The translations under genes were made by a program, and so were the position numbers. The notes under the pieces are model-generated. The model saw only the letters and a list, made by a program, of their open reading frames with translations. It was not told the origin of the DNA and did no database searches. 64,000 bases of DNA, from the NCBI GenBank assembly GCA_022747635.1, contig JAKTNV010000005.1:46059013-46123012 (forward strand). Direction: 5' to 3'. The DNA comes from Hetaerina americana. Its lineage: Eukaryota; Arthropoda; Insecta; Odonata; Calopterygidae. Positions 38,330 to 48,798 of this stretch are shown here, piece after piece (within the stretch, counting starts at the first letter, position 1; each line of letters begins with the position of its first letter).

Positions 38330-38610
38330 TAGTTTTGATGGGAGGTGACCGACAGCTAAGGTCACTTGTGCCATTAGGGATGGATGGGAAAGGAAGGGTG
38401 GAGAGAAACCCGGGACCGCAGTTCAACGTCCTATCCGACGGACGTCGTACTCAGTGTCCCTTGGACTCTCCCAAAAGTACATCAAGTCGAGATCGAGATA
38501 CCACTGAAAAATATTTGTTGTCCCCAGGATTTGAACTCGGGCCCTCTTGGTGGGAAGCCTGTACATTTGCCACCGCACAATACCGATCCCCGCGATGTGT
38601 ATGCTCTTTA
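38330..38610 (-). mobile_element. tRNA-derived SINE with a conserved-type central domain
   Basis: Read on the minus strand, the 5' end (near 38600) is a tRNA-like head. It has a box-A-like TGGCAAATGTACAGG at about 38558-38573 and a box-B-like GAGTTCAAATCC at 38527-38538, followed by a TGGGG strand closing the T arm. Downstream at 38403-38443 is a block beginning GTCCGTCGGATAGGACGTT and continuing to TGCGGTCCCGGGTT. It resembles the kind of central domain shared by SINE superfamilies across invertebrates; I cannot say which. The body ends near 38338 and passes into an A-rich tail (38300-38335). Transcription would be by RNA polymerase III with mobilisation by a LINE in trans. The plus-strand open frames here are shadows. 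Confidence 0.6.
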
Positions 38611-39640
38611 TCGGTTGTTTGTTCTGTCTTTTAAAAATTTCTTGATTCTAGATTACAATATGGAATTACTTGTTGGAGAGGTGCCTTTTTTCTCATCTGT
38701 ATAATAACAAGTCATTGTAGTTGCCCAAAAAAAAGAAGTACGAGGTCTATTTCGCAAGCCGAAACATAACGATTAATTTCAATTATTTCAAGTCTTGATC
38801 CTTTACTTCTCAGTCATTTTTTTACTTGCAAGGTGGTTAAAATATTTTATATCCATGTAGGCAACAGAATTGATTCAAATGAACACTTGCAGAATACCTG
38901 TAAGTGAGTTACGGTTGAAATACAATAATTGGGTGAATGCCAAAACCAAATATTGAAACTTTTAAACAGTCCTTTTATGTAGCAAATGACAAAAATTTTC
39001 TATTCCCTCCGAATCCACTAGATGAAATCAAACACCACCGTTAAAATGTTACTAATTTAAACAATAGCTCTTTTTCAAAGGATAAATGTAAGATCTCTTA
39101 GCAATTATGCGCAATTTATCAGTATTACTATTTTATTATGCCAAAAACTCATTGCAATATGTATAAAATTGTGCTCTGTAAAAGTAATTTCTAAATTTTA
39201 TAAAAAATTGTTTAATGATGAACGCCAAAATTAATGAAATTATATAATGTAGTGTTATCGATTATGACCCCAAAATAGGTTTTCTTTCATGGTACCCTAA
39301 TACGACCCTAGTTAAATTGAAAATACTAATTTTAAAATGTTGTGCTGAAAAACTGTAGATCGTGGAATAAAATTAATATCATTATACATGCACAGGAATG
39401 AGAAAAGAAAGTGATAACCTTTAGGTACTGATCGATGATACAATATTATCATAATCTACGCTTCAAAGTACTAGCACTATGCGATGAATGCAAAATATTA
39501 TATTAAACACTTAGAGTTGGTATAGTGAAATATATCCGGGAAAATTAGTAACAATTTTAAATTATAGTTTTAAAACGCTTAAAACTATGAAATTGAGTGA
39601 ATTATAGTGATATAGAGGGAATGCTGTTTGGCAGAGAAAT
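38611..39640. other. AT-rich noncoding stretch
   Basis: No gene or named repeat is recognisable. Confidence 0.5.
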
Positions 39641-39652
39641 TCCACCCTTCAT

Positions 39653-39683
39653 GGGTGCTCCACCCTGAAAGGGTGGAACACCC
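39653..39683. repeat. GC-rich hairpin, 14-bp arms with one mismatch
   Basis: GGGTGCTCCACCCT (39653-39666) and AGGGTGGAACACCC (39670-39683) are inverted copies differing at one position, with a GAA loop. A further CCACCC precedes and follows, so the whole 39641-39688 patch is built from CCACCC/GGGTGG words. Confidence 0.65.
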
Positions 39684-41635
39684 ACCCGTTAGTCTGGTGC
39701 CGACGCATCAAAGCATGAGTCAGACAACGAAACGTCCGCAACAGAACACCTGATCCAAAGGAACACCCGTGATTACTTCACATGTAAGAAGAAAGCACCA
39801 TCTACCCCAAAAGAAAAGCACTCCAGCTTTTACATATACCTATGTAAAATATTTCCTCCATGAAAGGTCAAGAACGACCACAGGGAACAATTCTCATGCT
39901 TCCCAGGAGATGCCGTTGTATCCAATGACCATCACCCATCTTTTATACCCTAATGAAAATCATTACGCCAATTATTTTCGGATCGATGACTGCCTTTTGT
40001 ACGAAATTCAGTTTGAAATGAAAACATTCTTCCATGGAGGCCGAAGAACTTAGGGTGGAAACCAAAGTGACATTGGTTGTCTAGTGTAAACGGACGGACC
40101 AGAAACAAATCAGTGAAAGATATCGGTGACGTACAGGGGAACTAGAACGATTTTGAGAATGTAGAGGAGTCCTTCCATATATTCCTCATATTATACATTA
40201 TTCCATACATATATGTATTACTGAAAGCTCTTGTGAGAAGAATACATATTCACACTTGGGCACTGAAACGGTGGCTGAGGCTACCGACCGTCTGGTTGGT
40301 CTGTCGTATGAATTGGTGCTTAGTGTAGACGGATGTTATGGGCTAGGGAAATTTCTGGCATGGACGAACTACTGGATTTAGTATGATAGGAATTTTGATA
40401 AGGGACAAAAGAGAGGGATATAGCTTACATTTGGAAATATCATAAAAGTATTCCACAGATTTTGGAAAAGTTAAAACGCTTGCCCTTTCCGTGGTAAGGG
40501 GAAATGAATGGCCGGGATTTGCCAGGATGAAACGGAAGGAGAAAGTTCATAGGACATTTAACTGAGAGCCACCGATCAATAGCTATTTCCATGGTTTTAG
40601 TAGTCAAATTATCACGATTTCAGACGGAAATATGAACACTATATCTGAGAACTTAAAAAAGTGAACATCATGTTCTTAAGAAAAATGTTTTGAAATATAA
40701 GTGAAAGAACTCGGAAGAAAATTGCAACATACTCATGCTCAATATCCAGAAATTATATTTCTAAGAGCTTACAAGGAGGTAGTATTTCTTTACAGTGTGC
40801 TTTCTCTTTCATTCAGATGGAGATATCTATACAGCGAGGCGAATAGTCACTGCTTAGATACCTGGCGCCATTTTGTGAAATCTCTGACCATATTGTCGAA
40901 AGCATCAAGGCAAAGTTTATTTGCCGAAAATATCGCAATACATCTTGAGACCTGATGCAAGTACAGACAACAGTAGTGTGGTCGAAAACAGAACATCGTG
41001 GGTCGGAGAAGACTTATCCGGAAAATATAATAATTTAACTAGAATTTTGTGAGACTCTTTGTGAGTATGACGAGCAAAGTTGGTATCGAGCTCAATTTTT
41101 ATTTTATAAAAAATACTTAATTCCTATCTGAAACATCTTATCTCCTCCCAAGATGTCGATGATCAATCTGTCGAACTGCTCTGCAGCAATTTTTGAAATC
41201 AGTTAAACAGAAATTACTATTTAAAAATTCACTATTTAAAGTCTACCTTTCCCTTACACACTCGTACCTTGGAGGGATGGCTGAAGACACTTCCAATAGG
41301 AAATAATAAAGGGGGTGGATCATGCTTAAAGTAAATGTTGAATAAGAGTTGAATATTATGAATTTTATCGTTCCAAAAATATTAAAAGTAAGCATGCTTT
41401 ACTTTCACTTAATTGAAATAAATCACAAATACGTTAGGGACGCAACCAAGGATATTCGTGAATGGCGTAAACCAAGAGGAGGATCGTACTTCGCTTCATT
41501 TTCAACATGAATCATTACCTCAGGTTTTAACTCCATGTAAACAGTAATACGATCAAAAGGTGGGCATGCCTAGCACCCAATTGCCCAGGCATAAACTCTA
41601 AGTATGAAACCAAGCCCGAGCCAACCGGTAGACAA
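39684..41635. other. Noncoding stretch, mixed to AT-rich
   Basis: About 39690-40150 is less AT-rich than usual and may be an old repeat, but no similarity is recognisable. No gene is seen in the rest. Confidence 0.45.
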
Positions 41636-42250
41636 CTCAGTCATTTTGCCTTAATTTCTCCGGGGCTGGTGATGGGGGAGTGGAGAGACGAAAAAGTCGC
41701 AGAATGACGAATACTTAATAAATGCGAGTGGGAGAGAACGGAAAGCGGAGTTGTGGACGGGGGACACATGGAAGTGTGGTGAAAGTTAATTAACGCGTTG
41801 CCTGGAGAGGAGATTTTGTCCGCCAGGGTGCGAGAGGGAAAAAGCGGCGAGTGGCAAAGCATACGAGGCAGTGGTGTCGGAGGAGATGCGGATGGGGTGG
41901 AAGGAGACGAGGGCGGGTGGCGCGAAATGTGTGCGGCAGGGTGTGTGGAGAGGTTTCAGAGAGAGGGAGAGAGAGAGGAAGGGGGGTGAGTGGAGCAAGT
42001 TGACTTGGGCCTGGGTTGACAGCCGGATGACTTTAGCCAAAGTGTAGTTTTAAGCATTTTCAGGGGTGTCGATGTTCTCGGAATTAAGCCGTGAGTGGGT
42101 CGCAAAACTCCAGCTCTCCTACCAGCGGAAGGCCCGAGGGTCTCTGAGGCGGCATGGTCTGCGCGAGAAACTTGCGTTGAGGGGATGGAGAAAGGGTGAA
42201 ATGTGCAGGGACGAGTGAAAAAGGATGGAGAGTGGTGGGTGGAGTGCTGC
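41636..42250. repeat. G/A-rich island
   Basis: Purine-rich on the plus strand at about 41660-41990, with GAGAGAGGGAGAGAGAGAGG near 41958-41978. A CpG-bearing middle at 42060-42180 is followed by purine-rich sequence to 42245. Open frames are compositional. Confidence 0.55.
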
Positions 42251-44094
42251 TCTTTGAAAAGTTAGGGTCTAATAATGAGTTCTTTTAGATGGTTATACAT
42301 GGCTTAGAACTGAGATAAGGAATAACAACACGAATTAGAGAGGATAAATTTAATTATTTGTCTTTCGATACTGAAATTTTTAGTTTTACGGTGCTCGGAA
42401 AATTTAATATTATGTGTTTTGTCGACATTTAACCTAAAACGCGGTAAACTAATATAATACCTTTGAATCAAGAAAATCCCTGTGCTTAGATAAGCTCCTA
42501 TTTTATAATTTTGGTTAATCGGTGTAAAATTATCACGGATATTAAAGTTAATATTTGTATTCATCGCGCATCAATGGTGATGTTGAGGCAGTGCTAATTG
42601 AACAATTTAAATTATTTCAGAGTATAACGATTGAAATAAATATTTCTATTGGCTAACCATTGAATTACGTTTCGCGCCAATCAAGCAATATAAATGGCTA
42701 TTGATTAGATAGATATTTCTCTCGCCTACTATACGCAATGACTGCCATCATGTTGATGTGTGATAGATAAATTCCTGCTCCGTCAATTTGAACATAAGCC
42801 TTTTCTAACTAGTTGGAGAAATGATACTGCGGGAAGTAGAGCGGCAGATGGGAAAAACGATTCCCACCAAGTTTTTATGGTACTTTGGTTATTTTTAGAT
42901 TACGAATGGTGCAAGGAGCAAATGAGTATGTAAGGGAGTCTACTTCTCTTAATTTCATTCTAAAGTCTAATGCATCGATATAGTTTGAGGCCTAAATAAT
43001 TTGCTGAAAAAACTGCGATCCTCGTTTTGCTAATATATAATCATTGCGATAGTCTTCTCGTGACAATTTATGAGATACAGACCTATTTTTTTCAACTTTA
43101 TTTCATTCTAAATTATTGAATTATTCAAAAGGAATAAAATATTTTGCGAATATTCTAATACTCATAAAATGATTGTATATTACCACTCCATATATAAATT
43201 GGGTTCATTTACTTCCTCCATTGAGTTCAAGTATAATTCAGGGAAGGCAGTCTATTCTTCTAATTTATCCCTTCTGTGAGAAAGTTGCAGGTGATAATGA
43301 TTCACTAGTACTTGATTTTCTCATAGTTAGATATTTTAGTGTATCTCGTCAATAAGATGTAGAGGTTTCATTTTTTTACTGAAAATTTTAATTTTTGAGC
43401 ACTTTTTTAAAATTTAATTCTGATCCTACAGTAAAAAAAATCAGAAATATACCCATGAATCATGAAAGATATTCACCGTCTTCCAGACATAATTATTCTC
43501 CAGGTTACTCTGTCGTCAGATAATAGCTTCAAAAGGAATATAAATTACGTATATCTTCGAAATTCCGCTGTTTCCCAGGCATGTTGTGAATGTAATTAGA
43601 TAAAAAAGGGGGTTCCTCACGTTTTAACACAGCGTGCCTTTAATCATTTCTGCCCAATTTTTACTAATGCCATTAATGACTATTTTCTCTTCATGGAGAA
43701 GTGAGAAGTTAATAGTTCATTATATCACTTTCTCGTTAATTCCATCGCATTTAATTCCGTGCAAAATTTATTTACGAGGGACCAAGACTTTCTTGAATCA
43801 TTAATTCCAAAACCAATTGAAGAATACCTTTCGTCTAATTTATGAAGTTCATGAATAATGACATCTCATAGTTGCCCATGAAATCATTTATGTTTGATGC
43901 AAGCCACCCAGTATAAAAAAATCTTAAGTATTCCGAATTGATATTAAGTAATCTACTGCTACTTTCACTCAGGCACCATGATCATGAGTGGAACTGGATA
44001 AGAAAAAAGGGTTTTGTTGTACTTATCCTGGTCTGATATTGAGATGTAAAATTCAATTAGGCACGGAAATATAATTTATATCATCTAAAATACC
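42251..44094. other. AT-rich noncoding stretch
   Basis: No gene or named repeat is recognisable. Confidence 0.55.
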
Positions 44095-44156
44095 GTCGCA
44101 AGAAGTCAAAAGTGTTCAAAAAGTCAACACAAGTCAAGTCTCAAGTCGCAAGAAGT
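44095..44156. repeat. Short direct repeat cluster (GTCGCAAGAAGT)
   Basis: GTCGCAAGAAGT occurs at 44095-44106 and 44145-44156. AAGTC words fill the 38 bp between them, so this is a degenerate local duplication. Confidence 0.55.
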
Positions 44157-44735
44157 ATTAAACAGTATTCATTCAGTTCAATTAAAATTGATTCAAAGAA
44201 CTGATAACTGCTATATTAAGAAAATATAAAGTAAAAAATGTTATGAATATGTATTAGCGTTACGACGATAAATATTTTAACGAATTAATTATCAGATCCA
44301 ATGCTTTATAGTAGTTAAATGCTCTCAAAAAAAAATAGGCTTGTAAAATCTGCCAAAAAATTATTACAAACGTGATATTTCAATTTAAGATATTTTTTCA
44401 AAAGGCGAAGAAGTACGTCTGAACAGATAACCAGAACTTGGTAAAGTTCATCAAAATATTTCAGGATTTCCCTCAAAGCGATCGAAAAATTACATCACAC
44501 ACTGGCTTTCACTCACTTTTGTGGAATAAAAAATGAGTTACATCTTGATAATACGGAATGCAGCAAAGAAAAAGGAAATTGGAACTAGCGCCTACAGTGT
44601 TTTGGTATTCTCAGTCAATAAGACATCTGCCTTGACAGGTTCCCTCCAATTTATAAAATGACGCATTCCAACAACAAAATTCTCAACACGAAATCCCCAA
44701 ACGTTCAAAAAATTTCGAAAATGAAATATTTTCGC
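44157..44735. other. AT-rich noncoding stretch
   Basis: No gene is recognisable. Confidence 0.45.
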
Positions 44736-45320
44736 TGTAATGAGGCATGAGAACCGGTCACGCACGAATTTTTTCTCCGGCTGTGCGATAAAAAAACCAA
44801 AGCTAGCTTTTCCGGCGCTAGAAGCAAAAAATATCCAAAGAGATCGTAATGGTCCAGCTTCCAAGTCCTTAACTTTTCCAGATGGGACACCAAATGGTAA
44901 GGCGGCTCCCTTTTTAGCAAAACCTCACGGAAACGCCTGAAGATCGAAACGAGCCGGTTGCAAAATTGGAGTCCCGCGAGCCCCAAAGCGTTTCCCACCC
45001 TATCTGGCCGGTCAAGCGGCTGGGGACCCTACAGCACTTCCAGCGACCCGTCAGCCACGGAAAGGTTCACGACGGCATGAGAGTCGGCGGCTTTGGCCCT
45101 CGGGAAATGCATAATTTGACCGATTAGTGGGGGGCGGGGGGGTGACGAGGGGATAAAATCGAGATAGTCCCTGACAATTGAAACACGAAAAGAGATTAAA
45201 CGAACAAATCTGACGGTAGACAGAGTCCGAAAATATCGAATTACAAAATTGAATGCTTTTTTTTACTTTCTCGATAATCCAGGGGAGCCGACGTACCTGG
45301 AGTAGGAAAAATCTGCCAAA
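44736..45320. promoter_or_regulatory. CpG-rich, non-repetitive candidate regulatory element
   Basis: GC-richer unique sequence with many CpGs and no simple-repeat bias between about 44740 and 45125. It ends in a G-rich patch of G6 (45129-45134), G7 (45136-45142) and G4 (45149-45152) that could form a quadruplex. Minus-strand open frames of 90-97 codons tile the block in different frames, but none shows a domain and I see no convincing exon borders. The function is unknown. Confidence 0.3.
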
Positions 45321-45450
45321 TTTCATTCGGTAAGCTCGTAGGTTAATGTCTTAGGGGTGCTCTAGAGATCCACTTTAATAGGTGATTATTTTTTATCAAT
45401 ATGTAGACTTATCACTCTTCATTCCCGTGTTTTTTCCAATAATTTAAATG

Positions 45451-45484
45451 AGATTAGACTAAGTTAATCAGATTAGACTAAGTT
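45451..45484. repeat. Short tandem duplication
   Basis: AGATTAGACTAAGTTAATC at 45451-45469 is followed at once by AGATTAGACTAAGTT, one and three-quarter copies of a 19-bp unit. Confidence 0.7.
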
Positions 45485-45611
45485 CCTTTCACACAAAAGC
45501 CAAAACTGAAATGACAGCCATTTCACACATACGACTCGTACATACACTCAATTGTGTTCTCTAATAGCGATTACCCTTAAAGTTTATAGAAAGTAATTGC
45601 TACACATTTTC

Positions 45612-45740
45612 TGGTCTTGGTGGCGGTGGCGGATTGTCCTTTCCTGCCATACCAGAGGTCGCAAGTTCGATTTCTGACTAGGTGGGCATTTCCCCATCTA
45701 AGGCTTGAATATTTTCAGCAGTTTTTAATGTTGTATTTTT
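45612..45740 (+). mobile_element. tRNA-derived SINE head, truncated copy
   Basis: A tRNA-like segment with a box-A-region GGTGGCGGTGGCGG near 45618-45633 and a box-B-like AAGTTCGATTTC at about 45663-45674. It is followed by GGCTTGAATATTTTCAGCAG, which parallels the ACAACAAATATTTTTCAGTGG after the head of the minus-strand SINE at 38330-38610. The central domain of that element is not visible here, so this looks like a decayed or 3'-truncated relative. Confidence 0.45.
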
Positions 45741-46004
45741 GATAAAGCTTGTCAAGGCCAAAAGTAGATTGTTTTATTAATATTTAATGAAATTTAGCAG
45801 TATAATACGGACATTTTCCATTTTTCAAATGACCAACTCAGATTATGGGAAGTTTGGATGGTTTTCGGTTGTATTCACTCACGCATCCTAAAAACTAACT
45901 AGCATAGTTAAGCTTGTGGGAGCTCAAGTACATCAAAAGTAAACTTTGTCAATAATCACTCCACCTGTGTCTCATTGACTAATATGAATTTATAGAGAAA
46001 TGTA

Positions 46005-46940
46005 GGATGGGAAAATGCTTGAGACAAGACGTCGAGATTAGAACTTGATCAGGTTTGGTGCTAAAATTTGCATTGCATAGGAAATTGTCCTTTTCCAGGG
46101 GAATGGGAAACGACGGAAGATCTTTGAAGAGGGATGAGTAAGAAGAGAGGCAGAAGGAAAGGATGACGAAAACAAGGTACGACGGGAGAAGGGAAAACGT
46201 GGGTGGATCACGGCCGATGAGAGACTTTTTTCTTATAAGATTGGGAGATCGGTAAAGAAGCATGAAGGGAGAGGGGCGGGCCAAAATAAAATGTTGGGCA
46301 AGAAAGAGTGTCTGATTTTTGGCTTTAAGCACTGAGAACGCAAGAATCCCTGGCATTTCTTGGTGATGGATTAGATCAGCAACAACCGCTATCCGGAGGT
46401 TTCAATAAAAAAATTACCGAAAGAATGAGGATCCCTTGCCGGGAAAAAATTTCAGCAGACAAAGGAAGAGGGGAACGCATATCAGAGAGAACACGGTCGC
46501 CACCCACGTTCATCCACAGAGCGAAATTTTTCGAGGGAGTCGATGGCTTCGAACGAATAGGTGATAGCTAAGAAGAGTAAGGCAGGGAGGGGAGAAGTGG
46601 ACGTGGGGGTGAGGGCTACGGGACGTGCTATATGGACCCTCTGTCTCATGGCCGGACTCACACCATCCCACCCCAGAAAAAAGGAAGGAATAATACGCCT
46701 CTGAACGACATCCCATCATAACCCGAGGGAGATTAGGGGGTTAAACATGTCTGTTAGAGAGGGCGCGAGAAAATCACGGGCATTTTGAGTAGAGGCACTG
46801 TGGGGAGAGAATCGCCTCGGGCATCGAGAAGCTGAAGATCGGTTGGAGGCAGAAAAAAAACGGATGGCTGAGGAATAACGAATCGCGTAAAGAAAGAGCG
46901 CTCTCTGGACCAAAAGTTCGGGGAGGCATGAGAATGGGGA
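46005..46940. repeat. G/A-rich island
   Basis: The plus strand is purine-rich throughout (GGGAGAGGGGCGGG, GGAGGGGAGAAG, GAGAGGGCGCGAG), with CpGs towards the right end. Minus-strand open frames of up to 125 codons are Ser/Pro/Phe-rich low complexity. The island ends about 60 bp before the TA array that hosts the mariner. Confidence 0.55.
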
Positions 46941-47001
46941 GTATGCTAAAGGTGAGTAAGTGGTGGCAAGGTGTGAGTGTGTGTGAATATATTATATACA
47001 C

Positions 47002-47004
<3 letters not shown>

Positions 47005-47054
<50 letters not shown>

Positions 47055-47100
47055 CATATATACATACATACAAAAACGCATATATGCGTGTGTATATATA
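47005..47100. repeat. (TA)n microsatellite left of the mariner
   Basis: Pure TA up to about 47050, then TACATA-type imperfect repeats and TATATATA up to the transposon edge at 47101. Before insertion it was probably continuous with the array at 48435-48516. Confidence 0.9.
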
Positions 47101-47127
47101 CTACCTTGAACAAAAAGTTCCCGGAAT
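47101..47127 (+). repeat. Mariner left terminal inverted repeat
   Basis: 27 bases that pair with 48408-48434, with mismatches at the tenth base (A against T) and the seventeenth (G against T). Confidence 0.88.
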
Positions 47128-47305
47128 AACCACCGTGTGGCGCTCCCATCGTTCCGATTTGAGTTCTGTTTTTTTTGTTAAATTGGTACATCTGTTGTTG
47201 ATATTCCCTTTAAATCTTAGTGTCATAACTTGACATTTGCAAAAGTTACGTAGCCAAGAGTACATCTATCTCTGTGTGTGTTGGCGATTTTTTACAATTG
47301 CAGAA

Positions 47306-48381
47306 ATGGATTTAAATTTGCAACAACGAACTTGTATTAAATTTTGCGTAAAAAACGGATTTAGTGGCGCACGGACGTTGGAAATGTTGGAAAAGTGTTT
47401 CGGCAACGATTCTCTAAAAAAAACGGTCGTTTACCAGTGGCACGAGCGGTTCAGAAGTGGTCGTGAGTCAATCGAAGATGATGAACGCAGTGGCAGACCA
47501 TCGACATCGAAAGTCGGTGAAAAAATTGATAAAGTAAAAGAAATGTTGGTCAATAACCGCAAATTAACCATCAGAGAAATAGCGGAGGACTTGAACATTG
47601 CCTATGGATCCGCCCAAGATAATGTGGTTAATGATTTGGGTTTCCGTCGTGTAGCAGCAAAGTTGGTGCCAAAAGACCTCAATTTCATGCAAAAAAGAGA
47701 CCGTGTTGACGTCGCAAAAGACATGATTTTGCGAGGCTGAATCCGATCCCACATTCATCAAAAGGATCATTACTGGAGACGAGACGTGGGTTTATGAGTA
47801 CGACACGCAATCCAGACATCAGGCAAGTGAATGGCGTTCACCAAATGAGCCGAGACCAAAAAAACCACGTCGTTTTCAGTCAAAAAAGAAGGCAATGCTG
47901 ACGGTTTTCATGGATTACAACGGTGTAGTGCATCATGAATTTTTGCCAGAAGGCCAGACAGTAAACAAAGAGTATTATTTGGGCGTTATGAGACGTTTGC
48001 GTGAAGCAATTCGCCGAAAGAGACCAGAAATGTGGGCAGAAAACTCGTGGATTTTGCACCATGATAACGCACCGTCGCACAGTGCTATCATTATTCGTAA
48101 TTTTTTGACGAAAAATGCAACAAATACCATCCAACAGCCACCGAATTCACCTGATTTGGCTCCCTGTGACTTCTTTCTGTTCAATCGAGTTAAAAAACCA
48201 TTACGGGGAACGCGTTTTAGCAGCCGAGAGGAAGTAATGGAAAAATCGCAGGAAGCACTGATGGACATACCGAAAACCGAATATAAAAAAATGTTTCGAG
48301 GATTGGATCAAGCGCTGGCATAAGTGTGTTGCAGTCGATGGGGATTACTTTGAAGGGGACAATATAGATTTAGATGAATAA
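47306..48381 (+). pseudogene. Mariner transposase, inactivated by two frameshifts
   Basis: DDE/D transposase that would cut and paste the surrounding element. The ATG at 47306 (MDLNLQQRTCIKFCVKNGF) gives the usual mariner start; an upstream in-frame ATG at 47237 adds residues unlike the family. Residues about 1-140 hold the paired helix-turn-helix DNA-binding region, including the linker-type RSGRPS. The frame breaks near 47735 (one extra base; stop at 47738-47740), resumes as AESDPTFIKRIITGDETW, and breaks again in an A7 run at 48285-48291, where six A would restore EDW...RWHKCV up to the stop at 48379-48381. All catalytic Asp codons remain: 47778-47780, 48063-48065 (HHDNAPSH) and 48168-48170 (SPDLAPCDFF), the last two 34 residues apart (D34D). 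Total coding length is near 357 codons, normal for the family. Few lesions suggest a fairly recent insertion. Confidence 0.93.
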
Positions 48382-48407
48382 ACTTGTATTTTTAATTTTC
48401 TGAATAA

Positions 48408-48434
48408 ATTCCGGGAAATTTTTGATCAAGGTAG
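48408..48434 (-). repeat. Mariner right terminal inverted repeat
   Basis: Inverted partner of 47101-47127, with TA immediately outside at 48435-48436. Confidence 0.88.
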
Positions 48435-48456
48435 TATATATATATGTATATATATA

Positions 48457-48516
<60 letters not shown>
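48435..48516. repeat. (TA)n / (TG)n microsatellite between mariner and SINE
   Basis: TA repeats with a short TG block (about 48458-48469), then pure TA to 48516. It joins the right mariner terminus to the SINE with no other sequence between. Confidence 0.92.
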
Positions 48517-48517
<1 letters not shown>

Positions 48518-48520
<3 letters not shown>

Positions 48521-48798
48521 GGGTCGCGGTAATCCAGTGGGTAGAGCGTTGGACTGCTGACCAGAGGGTCCCGGGTTCGATTCCCGGGAAAGGCACTCTG
48601 GGCACCTACAGCTCCACCCAAGCTAAAGTGATATTTCGGGTACCAGGTCTTTCTGGGGAACCATAACCGGCACAGGGAAAGGAAGTGGCCCCCCTACCCT
48701 GATGTGTGAATTTTCACACGCCGTATGGGCTTAGTACTGGGTGATCTCTACCATCACCTACCAAACCGACCTTCGGGTTGATTACAGTGTTTATGGTT
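48518..48798 (+). mobile_element. tRNA-derived SINE (about 280 bp)
   Basis: The head is strongly tRNA-like: box A TAATCCAGTGG at 48530-48540, an anticodon-arm-like TTGGACTGCTGACCA, and a perfect box B GGTTCGATTCC at 48574-48584 with a CCCGG/CCGGG T stem. A roughly 200-bp body without tRNA similarity follows, including GGCACAGGGAAAGGAAGTGG and a TGTGTGAATTTTCACACG palindrome-like patch. It ends near 48798 in TA-rich sequence. Without a proper acceptor stem or 3' end it is not a functional tRNA gene. A second, older copy is at 61070-61285. Transcription would be by RNA polymerase III from the internal boxes, and mobilisation needs a LINE in trans. The TA array at its left may be a target or the remnant of another copy's tail. 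Confidence 0.85.

Larger units (their letters stand above)
47101..48434 (+). mobile_element. Full-length mariner transposon (1334 bp)
   Basis: The left end (47101-47127, starts CTACCTTGAACAAAAAG) and the reverse complement of the right end (48408-48434, starts CTACCTTGATCAAAAAT) agree at 25 of 27 bases. TA lies directly outside both ends, as expected for the TA target duplication of mariner elements. A narrower border, with TA at 47102-47103 and 48432-48433, would also work. Between the ends lies one transposase reading frame, now broken by two frameshifts. The length fits a complete mariner. It landed inside a TA microsatellite, so the original target duplication cannot be told from the array. 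Confidence 0.92.

Noticed and set aside
44592..45326. Gene split over three minus-strand open frames (90, 97 and 91 codons)
   Set aside because: The frames differ, no splice sites join them convincingly, and none shows similarity to a known family.
47237..47305. Upstream ATG of the mariner transposase
   Set aside because: The 23 extra residues do not resemble the family N-terminus, while the ATG at 47306 starts the typical sequence.
48518..48595. Functional tRNA gene
   Set aside because: The boxes and T arm are good, but there is no matching acceptor stem or clean 3' end and the sequence continues into a repeated body with a second copy at 61070. It is a SINE head.
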